A stretch of DNA of 36,535 nt, taken from contig JAJFIJ010000301.1 in the NCBI GenBank assembly GCA_021775105.1, positions 1 through 36,535 of the forward strand. The letters are read 5' to 3'. Origin of the DNA: Rhodospirillales bacterium (GTDB lineage: Bacteria > Pseudomonadota > Alphaproteobacteria > Rhodospirillales > Casp-alpha2). The position numbers and the translations under genes were made by a program. Below the pieces are notes generated by a model, which saw only the letters and a program-made list of their open reading frames with translations, did not search any database and was not told the origin of the DNA. Shown in pieces: positions 23,750-32,433 of the stretch (position 1 is the stretch's first letter; each line of letters begins with the position of its first letter).

Positions 23750-24841
23750 ATGATTTGGAAAATTTGGACAATCTTGATGGTCATTTTTGTCGGTGGCGTC
23801 TGGCTGTTGGCAATCCCGTATTCGCCGGAACCCATCCTGAAGACAGGAACGGTGATCCCGATCTATCGTGCCATGGGCATGGTGCCGGAACAGGGAAAAA
23901 TTACGGTTTCCGAAGATATCGGACACGACGTTTTTGAGGTGCCGCCGACCGACGCCGAGCACCTCAAGGAGGCGATGGCGACCATGAATACGGGCGGTCA
24001 GGGCATGGAGGGTATGGCCAAGCCGACCGCAGAGGGCATGGCCGGGATGAAGACGGAAGATCAGGCCATGGAGGGCATGGCCAAGCCGACCGCAGAAGGC
24101 ATGGCCGAGATGAAGACGGAAGATCAGGCCATGGAGGGCATGGCCAAGCCGACCGCAGAGGGCATGGCCGGGATGAAGACGGAAGGCCAGGCTATGGAGG
24201 GCATGGCCAAGCCGACCGCAGAAGGCATGGCCGGGATGAAGACGGAAGGCCAGGCCATGGAGGGCATGGCTGAAAAAGCGGGAGAACACGCCGAGGAAGG
24301 TATGGCCAAGGAAGCAGGGAAGCACGCTGAGGAAGGCGAAGTGCATGCCAAGGAAGAGGAGGCTGGAGGTCACGGGGGTGGAAGCGTCGCCGAGGGTCTG
24401 GTGGTCGTCGCCCAGGGCACGATTGCCGAGGTCGATGCGGCCTTGGCTGCCAAGGGCTTGAAGGTTAATACCGTCGCCATTGTCGACATGAAGGAATGGG
24501 GGTTCGAAACCGGCATGGTCTCGGGAATGCCCGGTCAACGAATCCGCCTGAAGGTCCGTAACACCGGCAATATTCCTCATGAATTCATGATCATGAACGG
24601 AGCCGCCATGAATGCGGTTAACTACCGTTTGACCCGGCCCGACTGGAACCTCCTTGAACATGAGGCGTTAAGCGAGGTTCCATTTATCATGCCGGGCGAC
24701 AGTGTCGATCTGGTTGTCGAGATTCACAAGCCGGGAATTTGGATGTACATGTGCATGTTTCCCTATCACATGCAGTTGGGCATGATGGGTATGCTCATGA
24801 CACCTGATATGATGGGAAAGATGGACGGCATGAAGATGTAA
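23750..24841 (+). CDS. Membrane-anchored cupredoxin with Met-rich tandem-repeat linker
   Basis: A 363-residue protein in three parts. Residues 1-24 form a membrane anchor. Residues 85-174 hold four perfect-length 21-residue repeats (unit begins MEGMAKPTAEGMAGMKTE) plus a partial fifth, then a Glu/His/Ala-rich segment (EEGMAKEAGKHAEEGE) to about 210. The last 120 residues form a cupredoxin with likely copper ligands His277 (HEFMIMNG), Cys335, His340 and a Met near 345, in CMFPYHMQLGMMG; the C-terminus is again Met-rich. Met clusters bind Cu(I), so the linker may store or relay copper, and the cupredoxin may pass electrons to CuA. It lies 13 bp after subunit I and ends the operon. Confidence 0.85.
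   Translation: MIWKIWTILMVIFVGGVWLLAIPYSPEPILKTGTVIPIYRAMGMVPEQGKITVSEDIGHDVFEVPPTDAEHLKEAMATMNTGGQGMEGMAKPTAEGMAGMKTEDQAMEGMAKPTAEGMAEMKTEDQAMEGMAKPTAEGMAGMKTEGQAMEGMAKPTAEGMAGMKTEGQAMEGMAEKAGEHAEEGMAKEAGKHAEEGEVHAKEEEAGGHGGGSVAEGLVVVAQGTIAEVDAALAAKGLKVNTVAIVDMKEWGFETGMVSGMPGQRIRLKVRNTGNIPHEFMIMNGAAMNAVNYRLTRPDWNLLEHEALSEVPFIMPGDSVDLVVEIHKPGIWMYMCMFPYHMQLGMMGMLMTPDMMGKMDGMKM
24002..24271 (+). repeat. 63-bp coding tandem repeat, four full units plus part
   Basis: Units at 24002-24064, 24065-24127, 24128-24190 and 24191-24253 are each 63 bp (21 codons) and differ at only a few positions (for example GGG/GAG and GAT/GGC codons). A partial fifth unit follows to 24271. Near-identity at synonymous sites points to recent expansion by slippage or unequal recombination. 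The repeat keeps frame, so copy number changes would alter only linker length. Confidence 0.9.
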
Positions 24842-24867
24842 ATTCAAAAAAGAACCGATTTTGTGAC

Positions 24868-24898
24868 AAAAAAAAGGGCCGCCCGAAGGCAGCCCTTT
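24868..24898 (-). terminator. Rho-independent terminator of rplM-rpsI
   Basis: Read on the minus strand, AAAGGGCTGCC pairs with GGCGGCCCTTT around a TTCG tetraloop, followed by eight T. It lies 30 bp after the rpsI stop. On the plus strand it is preceded by the cupredoxin stop but has no good T run, so it mainly serves the ribosomal operon. Confidence 0.88.
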
Positions 24899-24927
24899 GA
24901 AAAACAAGTGTTTTTGAAGATGCTGTT

Positions 24928-25440
24928 TTAACGCTTCGAGAACTGGAAGCTGCGACGAGCTTTGCGCTTGCCGTATTTTTTCCGTTCAACGACGCGGCTG
25001 TCGCGGGTCAGGAAACCTTCTTTCTTGAGTGCACCACGAAGTGCAGGCTCAAAAAGGGTCAGGGCCTTGGAGATACCGTGTTTGACGGCACCAGCCTGAC
25101 CGGAAAGTCCGCCACCCTTGACGGTCGCGACAACATCAAACTGGCCTTCGCGATCAGTCACCTGAAAGGGCTGGGCAATCAGCATCTGCAATACCGGACG
25201 GGCGAAATAGGTATTAAGCTCACGACCATTGACCGTGACATTACCCGATCCTGGCTTGATCCAGACGCGAGCAACAGCGTCTTTACGTTTGCCAGTCGCG
25301 TAGGAGCGGCCCTGCTCATCAATTTTTTGTTCATATACAATAGCTTCAATGTCTTCGACAGCCGCCGTAACCGGAGCCTCCGTCGTGCCTTCCATAACCT
25401 GTTTCAGGTCTTCCAGCGAGTTCAGTGTTTCCTCAGCCAT
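24928..25440 (-). CDS. rpsI: Ribosomal protein S9 (uS9)
   Basis: A 170-residue small-subunit protein whose C-terminal tail reaches the P-site tRNA. The S9 core is obvious: [40 protein letters not shown] and the terminal [12 protein letters not shown] with the conserved ending SKR. An acidic, non-conserved N-terminal extension of about 45 residues is usual in alphaproteobacteria. It lies 3 bp after rplM in one operon and before a strong terminator. Confidence 0.98.
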   Translation of the reverse strand: MAEETLNSLEDLKQVMEGTTEAPVTAAVEDIEAIVYEQKIDEQGRSYATGKRKDAVARVWIKPGSGNVTVNGRELNTYFARPVLQMLIAQPFQVTDREGQFDVVATVKGGGLSGQAGAVKHGISKALTLFEPALRGALKKEGFLTRDSRVVERKKYGKRKARRSFQFSKR

Positions 25441-25443
25441 GGA

Positions 25444-25908
25444 TCAGGCGCTCCTTTTATTCTTGGGGTTCATCGCGGCAACGTCGAGCGCTTCAGGCTG
25501 CTGGGCCTCATGGGGATGCTCGGTGCCAGCGTAAACATGCAATTTACGCATCTGGTCGCGTCCCAGAGGATTGCGGCTGATCATGCGCTCTACGGCCTTG
25601 ATGACAACTCGTTCCGGATGCTTGCCTTCAAGGGTAGCACCAGCTGTGCGTTCCTTGATGCCACCCGGATAACCGGTATGCCAGTAATATTTTTTGTCTG
25701 ACAATTTACGCCCGGTAAGCTTCACTTTTTCGGCATTAATGACGATGATGTTGTCGCCACAATCAATATGAGCTGTGTACATCGGTTTATGTTTACCGCG
25801 AAGACGCATGGCAATGATGCTGGCCATACGACCCAGAACAAGGCCTTCGGCATCAATCACGTACCACTTCTTCTCGACTTCTGAAGGTTTGGCAGAATAG
25901 GTTTTCAT
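25444..25908 (-). CDS. rplM: Ribosomal protein L13 (uL13)
   Basis: A 154-residue large-subunit protein. L13 landmarks are [17 protein letters not shown], the [18 protein letters not shown] stretch, [19 protein letters not shown], and the final MLxxNPLGR-like [20 protein letters not shown]. Length and order are normal. It heads the rplM-rpsI operon. In E. coli L13 represses its own leader; a short stem in the leader here (around 25944-25955) could play that role. Confidence 0.98.
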   Translation of the reverse strand: MKTYSAKPSEVEKKWYVIDAEGLVLGRMASIIAMRLRGKHKPMYTAHIDCGDNIIVINAEKVKLTGRKLSDKKYYWHTGYPGGIKERTAGATLEGKHPERVVIKAVERMISRNPLGRDQMRKLHVYAGTEHPHEAQQPEALDVAAMNPKNKRSA

Positions 25909-25973
25909 TTCTCACCCGTTTAATGCTGTTCACGATGACAGAACGCCACATGGCGCTCTCCGTGTGGGCGCGG

Positions 25974-26001
25974 AGTATCTCATCAAAATTCCTGAAGTCA
26001 A
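25974..26001 (-). promoter_or_regulatory. Promoter of rplM-rpsI
   Basis: On the minus strand TTGACT (25996-26001) and GATACT (25974-25979) are 16 bp apart. Transcription would begin near 25967, leaving a leader of about 60 bases that contains the small stem CGCC-ATGT-GGCG (25944-25955). The elements and position are good for a strong ribosomal promoter. Confidence 0.55.
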
Positions 26002-26065
26002 CTGGAAAAGTCACATAAAAACCGATACTTATGACAGAGGTATCTGAATACCTCAATTTTTAAAA

Positions 26066-26485
26066 TTACCGATCTGGCGGTATGGAGTAGGTGCCAGTGG
26101 CATGAGCAACGGGTTCCTCATGCCCATCAGAATGAATGGTCACCTCGACAACGGCCAGACGCCGCCCAACCTTGAGAATCCGTCCTTCAGCAATCAGGTC
26201 AGCGGGGCTCGGGCGGTGCAGAAAATTGATATTGAAACTGGTGGTTACAGCCAGCTTGACAATGCCGATCAAACTCAAAACAACCGCATACATATTGGCA
26301 TCCGCCAGCATCATCATGGTAGGCCCGGAAACAGTTCCGCCGGGACGCAACATATTTTCATCGAACGGCAGCCGCATAATCGCCTGACCATCCCCCAGGC
26401 TGTCCAGTGACAGACCCACCTCCAGTGCCCAAGGCATCTCAGTCTCGAGAAGATAATTGAAATCGGAAATGGTAATTTTTGGCAC
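26066..26485 (-). CDS. PaaI-family hotdog thioesterase
   Basis: A 139-residue acyl-CoA thioesterase-like protein. The hotdog core includes RPGGTVSGPTMMMLADANMY (the central helix with its catalytic acidic residue), TTSFNINFLHRPSPADLIAEG, and a closing HATGTYSIPP strand. The substrate is unknown; relatives hydrolyse aromatic or medium acyl-CoAs. It lies upstream of rplM on the same strand with a 157-bp gap containing the ribosomal promoter, so it is transcribed apart. It is divergent from the nap operon. Confidence 0.85.
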   Translation of the reverse strand: MPKITISDFNYLLETEMPWALEVGLSLDSLGDGQAIMRLPFDENMLRPGGTVSGPTMMMLADANMYAVVLSLIGIVKLAVTTSFNINFLHRPSPADLIAEGRILKVGRRLAVVEVTIHSDGHEEPVAHATGTYSIPPDR

Positions 26486-26662
26486 CGAGTTACTCCCCTG
26501 ATCCGGCTACGCTGTGCGAAGATTAATTGACCCCCATGCGATGGCAAGGACGAAATTGTATTCTTATCGAAGCAATTTTTTGATCTGAAGCAAGAAAATT
26601 CCTCAAAAATAACCTTATATCAAATATGGTTTATTGTTAATTTTATGAGTCTTATCAATGTC

Positions 26663-26676
26663 TTGATAAGTATCAA
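26663..26676 (+). promoter_or_regulatory. FNR-type anaerobox of the nap operon
   Basis: TTGATAAGTATCAA is a perfect TTGAT-N4-ATCAA site, the FNR consensus (also bound by FnrN, Anr and Dnr-type regulators). A third half-site just upstream creates an overlapping palindrome, CTTATCAA-TGTC-TTGATAAG (26652-26670). With TATGAC at 26694-26699 as -10, the site lies near -40, as in class II FNR-activated promoters. It predicts induction of nap under low oxygen. Confidence 0.8.
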
Positions 26677-26746
26677 GGAAAGCAAGATCACAATATGACA
26701 ACTTTCTGCCGTGATTCGTTATTTATCGTTTTACAGGCTGAATGTT

Positions 26747-27265
26747 ATGACCGCCGCCGTCTCTCGGGCAGAATTTTTAAGAGGGCGCTTCAGCGCTGAT
26801 ACCAGTGCCCTGCGCCCGCCCTGGGCTCTGAATGAAACAGATTTTACAGCCCGCTGTACCCGATACATGTCGTGCGTTGACGCTTGCCCGGAGAATATCA
26901 TTTTCAAAGGTCAGGGTGGTTTCCCGGAAATTTCGTTCGCCGACGGCGAATGCACATTCTGCGCAGCTTGCGTCAAGACGTGTCCGGTTGGTGCCCTGAG
27001 TCCAACGCAAGACGAGAGGAACCGAAATACCAAGCCTTGGAATCTTCATCTGTCCGTATCAGACAACTGTTTATCCACGAAAGATGTGGTCTGCCGGATA
27101 TGTCCCGACAAATGTGACGCCAGAGCCATTCGATTTAAACACCCCGCCGCCAATGGCAAACCCGCAATTGACCAGGACCTCTGCACGGGTTGCGGTGCCT
27201 GCGTTGCGCCCTGCCCCGTCGGCGCCCTCACCCTATCACCTGTTCATCAACACAAGGCTGCATGA
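26747..27265 (+). CDS. napF: NapF, ferredoxin-type maturation protein of nitrate reductase
   Basis: A 172-residue cytoplasmic iron-sulfur protein thought to help load or repair the NapA cluster. Four-cysteine groups for three [4Fe-4S] clusters are visible (CTRYMSCVDACP; CTFCAACVKTCPVGA; CTGCGACVAPCPVGA), plus an extra group CRICPDKCDA. The N-terminus VSRAEFLRGRF is the usual NapF start; the ATG at 26747 gives this form, whereas the GTG at 26711 would add 12 unlikely residues. It overlaps napD by ATGA. It is the first gene of the operon, downstream of the FNR box. Confidence 0.92.
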   Translation: MTAAVSRAEFLRGRFSADTSALRPPWALNETDFTARCTRYMSCVDACPENIIFKGQGGFPEISFADGECTFCAACVKTCPVGALSPTQDERNRNTKPWNLHLSVSDNCLSTKDVVCRICPDKCDARAIRFKHPAANGKPAIDQDLCTGCGACVAPCPVGALTLSPVHQHKAA

Positions 27266-27546
27266 TCATGGAAGAACAATCAGAATTCAATATTTGCGGC
27301 GTGTTTGTGCAAACAACGCCCGAACATCTGGGCAGTGTCGAAACCACGCTCGCGCAAACACCGGGTATTGATATTTACCAAACCGAGAAGGACGGCCGGA
27401 TGGTCGTCACCATAGAAGATACGCCGGACAAATACGCCAGCGAAACGTTGACGGACCTGCGTTCGGTGGACGGGGTGCTGTCTGCATCCCTCGTTTATCA
27501 CCGTTGCGATATCGAATCTCAAATGTCGGAGGACATAACATTATGA
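27262..27546 (+). CDS. napD: NapD, NapA-specific chaperone
   Basis: A 94-residue cytoplasmic chaperone that binds the Tat signal of NapA and holds export until the cofactor is in place. The ferredoxin-like fold is indicated by [14 protein letters not shown], the central [10 protein letters not shown] and the [16 protein letters not shown] end, all typical of NapD. The start ATG at 27262 overlaps the napF stop as ATGA; a second ATG at 27268 is possible. It overlaps napA the same way. Confidence 0.93.
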   Translation: MIMEEQSEFNICGVFVQTTPEHLGSVETTLAQTPGIDIYQTEKDGRMVVTIEDTPDKYASETLTDLRSVDGVLSASLVYHRCDIESQMSEDITL

Positions 27547-30059
27547 AGATGAACAGACGCGATTTCATCAAATCGAACGCGGCCGCCGCGACAGCAGTTG
27601 CCGCAGGAATAAGTCTGCCCGCTACGCTTAAAGACGCCAGTGCCGCCAGCGATGGCATCCGTTGGGACAAAGGCGTGTGCCGCTTCTGCGGAACCGGTTG
27701 CGGTGTGCTGGTTGGCACCAAGGATGGCCGGGTTATTGCCACTCAGGGTGATCCGGATGCCCCTGTAAACAAGGGCCTGAACTGCATCAAAGGCTATTTC
27801 CTGTCAAAAATCATGTACGGCAAAGACCGCCTGACCAAACCGCTGCTACGCGGCAAGGACGGTAAATTTGACAAGGGTTCCAATGAGTTTTCTGAAATTT
27901 CCTGGGATCAGGCCTACGATATCATGGCCGAGAAATGGAAAGCCGCAATCGACCCGGAAGACCCGAAAGGGGCTACTAAGGTGGGTATGTTCGGTTCCGG
28001 GCAATGGACCATCTGGGAAGGTTATGCCGCCGCCAAAATGATGAAAGCAGGCCTGCGCTCCAACAATATCGACCCCAATGCCCGTCACTGCATGGCCTCT
28101 GCTGTCGGCGCATTCATGCGCGGCTTTGGTATTGATGAGCCGATGGGCTGTTATGACGATCTCGAGCACGCGGACGCCTTCGTCCTCTGGGGTGCAAACA
28201 TGGCCGAAATGCACCCGATTCTTTGGTCACGCCTGACCAATACGCGCCTGACCAAACCGGGATCAGAGGTTCATGTCCTGTCGACGTTCGAACATCGCTG
28301 CTTCGAGTTGGCCGACAACGGGTTGGTATTTACGCCGCAGACTGATCTGGCGATCCTCAACTACATTGCCAACTACATCATCGAAAACAAGGCCTACAAC
28401 AAGGACTTCCTCGACAAGCATGTCAACATCACCAAAACCGTGACCGATATCGGTTATGGTCTGCGCCCCGAACATCCGCTGGAAAAGAAAAAGACCGGCA
28501 AGGGTGGCAAGCTGACCAAGATCGCGTTCGAAGAGTATGCCAAGGCGGTCAGCAAATATACGCTCGATTATACCAGCGAACTTTCCGGTGTTCCCAAGGA
28601 AAACCTGTTGAAATTGGCCAAGCTTTATGCGGATCCGAAAAAGAAAATCGCTTCCTACTGGACGATGGGTTTCAACCAGCATACCCGTGGCGTCTGGGTC
28701 AATGGCCTGCTCTATAACGTGCATCTGCTGATGGGCAAGATTTCCGAGCCCGGCAACAGCCCGTTCTCATTGACAGGACAACCGTCAGCCTGTGGCACAG
28801 CGCGCGAGGTAGGCACCTTCGCCCACCGCCTGCCTGCTGATCTGGTGGTTATGAAGAAACCGCACCGTGCGGCGGCTGAAAAAATCTGGAAAGTGCCGGA
28901 AGGTGTTATCCCACCGAAACCGGGTTATCACGCGGTCCTGCAAAACCGCATGCTCAAGGATGGCAAACTCAACGCCTACTGGGTCATGTGCACCAACAAT
29001 ATGCAAGCTGCGCCCAACATGAACGAAGAAGGCCTTCCGGGCTATCGTAACCCGAAAAACTTCATTGTCGTATCAGACCCCTACTTCACGGTCACCGCTC
29101 AGGTTGCCGATCTTGTGCTGCCGACATCCATGTGGATGGAAAAGGAGGGGGCTTATGGCAATGCTGAACGCCGCACCCAGTTCTGGCGTCAGCAGGTGAA
29201 GGGGCCGGGTGAATCCAAATCCGATATATTACAGGTGATGGAATTCTCCAAGCGTTTCACCCTTGCCGATGTCTGGCCGAAAGCCGTCATTGAAAAAAGT
29301 GGCTATGGTGCTGACAAGTCACTTTATGACGTTCTGTTCCAGAACGGACAAGTCGACAAGTTCCCGGCTGATCCTGTAAAAGACGCGGCTGGCAACTCCT
29401 ATGGCAACGATGAATCCGAAGCACTCGGGTTCTACGTACAGAAAGGCATTTTCGAAGAATACCGGCGCTTCCAGTATGAGGGCCCGAAACCTGGCCATGA
29501 AATGGCCGAGTTTGAAGCCTACCACAATTCCCGTGGTCTGCGTTGGCCGGTCATCGACGGCAAGGAGACACTGTGGCGGTTCCGCGAAGGATATGACCCG
29601 CATGTGCCAAAAGGGGCGGACGTGAAATTTTACGGCAAACCCGATGGCAAGGCGAACATCATCTTTGCGCCTTACGAACCCGCCGCCGAAAGCCCGGATA
29701 AAGATTATGATCTGTGGCTGTCAACGGGCCGTGTTCTTGAACACTGGCATTCAGGGTCAATGACCCGCCGGGTTCCGGAACTATACAGGGCGTTCCCCAA
29801 TGCCAAGATTTACATGCACCCTGACGATGCCAAAAAGCGTGGATTCAAACGTGGACAGGAAGTCAAGGTGCAGACCCGGCGCGGTGAGCTTCTAACCCGG
29901 ATCGAGACCCGGGGCCGCAACAAACCCCCCGTTGGCCTGGTCTTCATGCCCTGGTTTGATGCCGGCCAGTTGGTCAACAAACTGACGCTCGACGCCACTG
30001 ATCCGCTATCGAAAGAAACGGATTTCAAAAAGTGTGCGTGCCGGGTGGTCAAGGCCTAG
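27543..30059 (+). CDS. napA: Periplasmic nitrate reductase catalytic subunit NapA
   Basis: An 838-residue molybdenum enzyme reducing nitrate to nitrite in the periplasm. A Tat signal (NRRDFIK at 4-10, then an Ala-rich core ending near KDASAA) leads into the [4Fe-4S] motif Cys46-x2-Cys49-x3-Cys53 with Cys81 (CRFCGTGC and GLNCIKGY). Cys183 in [17 protein letters not shown] is the molybdenum ligand. The bis-MGD binding segments include [30 protein letters not shown], and the C-terminal [15 protein letters not shown]. It starts by overlapping napD (ATGA) and is followed by a strong stem-loop before napG. Confidence 0.98.
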   Translation: MKMNRRDFIKSNAAAATAVAAGISLPATLKDASAASDGIRWDKGVCRFCGTGCGVLVGTKDGRVIATQGDPDAPVNKGLNCIKGYFLSKIMYGKDRLTKPLLRGKDGKFDKGSNEFSEISWDQAYDIMAEKWKAAIDPEDPKGATKVGMFGSGQWTIWEGYAAAKMMKAGLRSNNIDPNARHCMASAVGAFMRGFGIDEPMGCYDDLEHADAFVLWGANMAEMHPILWSRLTNTRLTKPGSEVHVLSTFEHRCFELADNGLVFTPQTDLAILNYIANYIIENKAYNKDFLDKHVNITKTVTDIGYGLRPEHPLEKKKTGKGGKLTKIAFEEYAKAVSKYTLDYTSELSGVPKENLLKLAKLYADPKKKIASYWTMGFNQHTRGVWVNGLLYNVHLLMGKISEPGNSPFSLTGQPSACGTAREVGTFAHRLPADLVVMKKPHRAAAEKIWKVPEGVIPPKPGYHAVLQNRMLKDGKLNAYWVMCTNNMQAAPNMNEEGLPGYRNPKNFIVVSDPYFTVTAQVADLVLPTSMWMEKEGAYGNAERRTQFWRQQVKGPGESKSDILQVMEFSKRFTLADVWPKAVIEKSGYGADKSLYDVLFQNGQVDKFPADPVKDAAGNSYGNDESEALGFYVQKGIFEEYRRFQYEGPKPGHEMAEFEAYHNSRGLRWPVIDGKETLWRFREGYDPHVPKGADVKFYGKPDGKANIIFAPYEPAAESPDKDYDLWLSTGRVLEHWHSGSMTRRVPELYRAFPNAKIYMHPDDAKKRGFKRGQEVKVQTRRGELLTRIETRGRNKPPVGLVFMPWFDAGQLVNKLTLDATDPLSKETDFKKCACRVVKA

Positions 30060-30074
30060 CACCTTCTGTTTAAA

Positions 30075-30098
30075 GGGCCGGTGGGTCACCACCGGCCC
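30075..30098 (+). other. Intercistronic stem-loop napA-napG
   Basis: GGGCCGGTGG and CCACCGGCCC form a perfect 10-bp GC-rich stem with a GTCA loop, 15 bp after the napA stop. No T run follows on the plus strand, so it is not a normal terminator. It could protect the 3' end of a napFDA mRNA segment or attenuate transcription. Confidence 0.7.
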
Positions 30099-30115
30099 CG
30101 GGACAGAATTTAGTT

Positions 30116-30898
30116 ATGTTTTCGGGATACGGCAAAGTGAATGAGCACAGCACCATAAGCGCAGCAAAGACGAACCGCAGAAAATTTCTGGCTGATACGG
30201 CCAGAACTGCCTGCGGTGTTGGGATCGCTGGCCTGGGACTGGTCCATTTGACCAATCAAGCTAAATCCCTGCCGATTGCTGCCGTGCGTCCACCCGGTGC
30301 CGGCGAAAATGCGGCATTCCTGTCGGCCTGTGTTCGCTGTGGGCTTTGTGTAAACGACTGCCCTTACCCGACCCTCAAGCTCGCAAAAATTGAAGATGAT
30401 ATTCCGGTTGGTACGCCGTATTTCGTCGCCCGCGACTATGCCTGTGAAATGTGCGATGACGTTCCATGTGTTGCCGCCTGCCCGACCGGGGCGCTCGACA
30501 AACGCCTCACCAATATTGATGATGCCCGTATGGGACTGGCCGTTCTGGCCGACGAAGAAACCTGCCTCAATTTCCTGGGGCTCAGATGCGATGTCTGTTA
30601 CCGGGTATGTCCGCTGATGGGCAAGGCTATTACGCTCGAGCAGCAGCCCAACATACGGACTGGCAAACACGCAACCTTCATTCCCACCGTGCACAGCGAA
30701 TTCTGCACCGGTTGCGGCAAGTGTGAGTATGCCTGCGTCCTCGAAGAAGCCGCCATCAAGGTCCTGCCCGGCGAAGTTGCCAAGGGGAAGCTTGGTAAAC
30801 ACTACCGACTGGGCTGGAAAGAAAAAGAGCGGCGTGGTGAAGCTCTAGTCAAGGGTATTACCGATCTGCCTGACCGGATGCCGGAGGTCAGACCATGA
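30116..30898 (+). CDS. napG: NapG, iron-sulfur electron-transfer subunit
   Basis: A 260-residue periplasmic ferredoxin-like protein passing electrons from quinol through NapH toward NapC/NapB. A Tat signal ([11 protein letters not shown] near 22, AGLGLVHL) precedes four [4Fe-4S] groups: [43 protein letters not shown] and [15 protein letters not shown]. Length is normal. It begins after the napA stem-loop and overlaps napH by ATGA, so GH are produced as a unit, as required for their membrane complex. Confidence 0.94.
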   Translation: MFSGYGKVNEHSTISAAKTNRRKFLADTARTACGVGIAGLGLVHLTNQAKSLPIAAVRPPGAGENAAFLSACVRCGLCVNDCPYPTLKLAKIEDDIPVGTPYFVARDYACEMCDDVPCVAACPTGALDKRLTNIDDARMGLAVLADEETCLNFLGLRCDVCYRVCPLMGKAITLEQQPNIRTGKHATFIPTVHSEFCTGCGKCEYACVLEEAAIKVLPGEVAKGKLGKHYRLGWKEKERRGEALVKGITDLPDRMPEVRP

Positions 30899-31803
30899 GC
30901 GCAAAAACCAACCCCGGTTATGATGCTGTACAGGTAAAAGGATGGCTCACGGCCCATCGTTGGCTGATCCTGCGCCGCCTGTCTCAAATCGGAATCTTAA
31001 CTTTGTTCCTGATTGGCCCGTTGACCGGCTACTTCCTTGTCAAAGGATCGATTGCCTCAAGCCTGACGCTTGATTTTCTGCTCCTGACAGACCCGTATAT
31101 TCTGCTCCAGACGTGGATTGCCGGCCATACCATTGAAGCAACGGCGCTTATCGGCGCGCTAATCGTCTTCACCGCTTATCTTTTGATTGGTGGACGTGTT
31201 TACTGCTCGTGGGTCTGCCCGGTGAACGTCATTACCGATGCTGCCCACTGGTTCCGCACACGGCTGGGCATTCAGGGCGGAATCAAATTTTCCAGAAAGG
31301 TACGATACTGGATGCTGGGCATGACCCTGATCGTCGCCTATTCGACGGGCATTCTGGCGTGGGAACTGATTAATCCGGTGACTGTGATTTATCGTGGTCT
31401 GATCTTCGGTATTGGCTGGGCCTGGGGTGCCGCACTGGTGCTGTTCATATTTGATCTGCTGATCAGTGAAAGGGGCTGGTGTAGCCATCTCTGCCCGGTT
31501 GGCGCGTTTTATGGAACACTGGGAAAGTTCTCCATACTTCGGATTCTCGCGGTTCGGCGCGATGACTGTAACGACTGCATGGATTGTTACGCCGTTTGTC
31601 CCGAACAGCAGGTCATATCGCCGGCCCTCAAGGGTGCCAAACATGGTCTCGACCCGGTTATTCGCGCCGGGGCATGTACCAACTGCGGACGCTGTATTGA
31701 TGTCTGCGCGCTGAAAGTTTTTGAATTCGGTTCGCGTTATTCCGAACCTTCCGTCGCCACCGGTCAGCCAGAGTCTGAACCGGAACTGAAAAAGGTTGCC
31801 TGA
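30895..31803 (+). CDS. napH: NapH, membrane quinol-oxidising iron-sulfur protein
   Basis: A 302-residue inner-membrane protein with four helices (about 28-48, 75-103, 139-159 and 168-190). Loops carry the conserved CSWVCPVN and CSHLCPVGA motifs of NapH/NosR-type proteins. A C-terminal cytoplasmic part has two [4Fe-4S] groups ([26 protein letters not shown]). It supplies quinol electrons to the Nap system together with NapG. The start overlaps the napG stop by ATGA. It is followed by a small stem-loop. Confidence 0.95.
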   Translation: MSAKTNPGYDAVQVKGWLTAHRWLILRRLSQIGILTLFLIGPLTGYFLVKGSIASSLTLDFLLLTDPYILLQTWIAGHTIEATALIGALIVFTAYLLIGGRVYCSWVCPVNVITDAAHWFRTRLGIQGGIKFSRKVRYWMLGMTLIVAYSTGILAWELINPVTVIYRGLIFGIGWAWGAALVLFIFDLLISERGWCSHLCPVGAFYGTLGKFSILRILAVRRDDCNDCMDCYAVCPEQQVISPALKGAKHGLDPVIRAGACTNCGRCIDVCALKVFEFGSRYSEPSVATGQPESEPELKKVA

Positions 31804-31823
31804 CTGTCGGCACACACCGACAG
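31804..31823 (+). other. Intercistronic stem-loop napH-napB
   Basis: CTGTCGG and CCGACAG pair as a 7-bp stem with a CACACA loop immediately after the napH stop. No T run follows. It is the second of three stem-loops inside the nap operon. Confidence 0.6.
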
Positions 31824-31883
31824 CAAACATGGAGTTTTAAAATGAAAAATCCAACTATGCGTTATCATTTAGGAGGTTATGCC

Positions 31884-32327
31884 ATGAAACGCCTGATCCC
31901 TTTGGTGCCAACAGGTCTTGCCATTGTTCTGCTTGCTGCGTCACCAATGAATGCTGTTGCGGCTGAGGAAATTTCCTCATTGCGTGGGCCGCTTGCCCTT
32001 GAAGGTCAGAAATCGCCACCCCCTGTTTTCAAACTGAAACTCGATCTGGAAAAATTTGATCGTAACTTCAAGACCCAACCGCCACTGATCCCGCACAAAG
32101 TGAAAAAATACAAGATCAATCTGAAGGCAAATCGTTGCTTGAAGTGTCACGACAAGGCCACCTACAAGGAAGAAGAATCGCCAATGATTGGTGTCAGTCA
32201 TTATCTGGATAAGGACGGCAAGGAAGGCAAGAAGATCAACATGAAGCGCTACTTCTGCACCCAGTGTCATGTCCCGCAGGTTGACGCCAAACCACTGGTT
32301 TCCAACACCTTCAAGGGCACAAAATAG
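31884..32327 (+). CDS. napB: NapB, diheme cytochrome c subunit of nitrate reductase
   Basis: A 147-residue periplasmic electron donor to NapA. A signal peptide (about 1-27, ending MNAVAAEE) precedes a small domain with two c-heme motifs, CLKCH and CTQCH, and the distal His residues SHY and PHK. ALEGQKSPP and PLIPHKVKKYKI are usual NapB stretches. An upstream in-frame ATG (31842) is rejected because a perfect AGGAGG lies 7 bp before the ATG at 31884. Stem-loops flank it on both sides. Confidence 0.94.
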   Translation: MKRLIPLVPTGLAIVLLAASPMNAVAAEEISSLRGPLALEGQKSPPPVFKLKLDLEKFDRNFKTQPPLIPHKVKKYKINLKANRCLKCHDKATYKEEESPMIGVSHYLDKDGKEGKKINMKRYFCTQCHVPQVDAKPLVSNTFKGTK

Positions 32328-32353
32328 CAACCTGGCGGATCGATGCTTTTTTT

Positions 32354-32388
32354 CTGACCAATACTTGAACAGCTCAGGTATTGGTCAG
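32354..32388 (+). other. Intercistronic stem-loop napB-napC
   Basis: CTGACCAATAC and GTATTGGTCAG form a perfect 11-bp stem around a 13-base loop. The T run lies before, not after, the stem, so it does not look like a terminator for plus-strand transcripts. It is the third stem-loop of the operon. Confidence 0.65.
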
Positions 32389-32433
32389 ATCGTTGCCCAG
32401 CACCCACAACCAACTGAAAGAAGAACCTGAACT

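Noticed and set aside
24002-24271. CRISPR-like regular repeats
   Set aside because: Units are directly adjacent with no spacers, keep frame and encode protein.
23657-24661. 334-codon minus-strand frame opposite the cupredoxin gene
   Set aside because: Its Gly/His/Leu repeat is the antisense of the Met-rich repeat; the plus frame has the operon position, cupredoxin motif and start signal.
32354-32388. Terminator between napB and napC
   Set aside because: The T run precedes the stem; nothing after it fits a rho-independent terminator on the plus strand.
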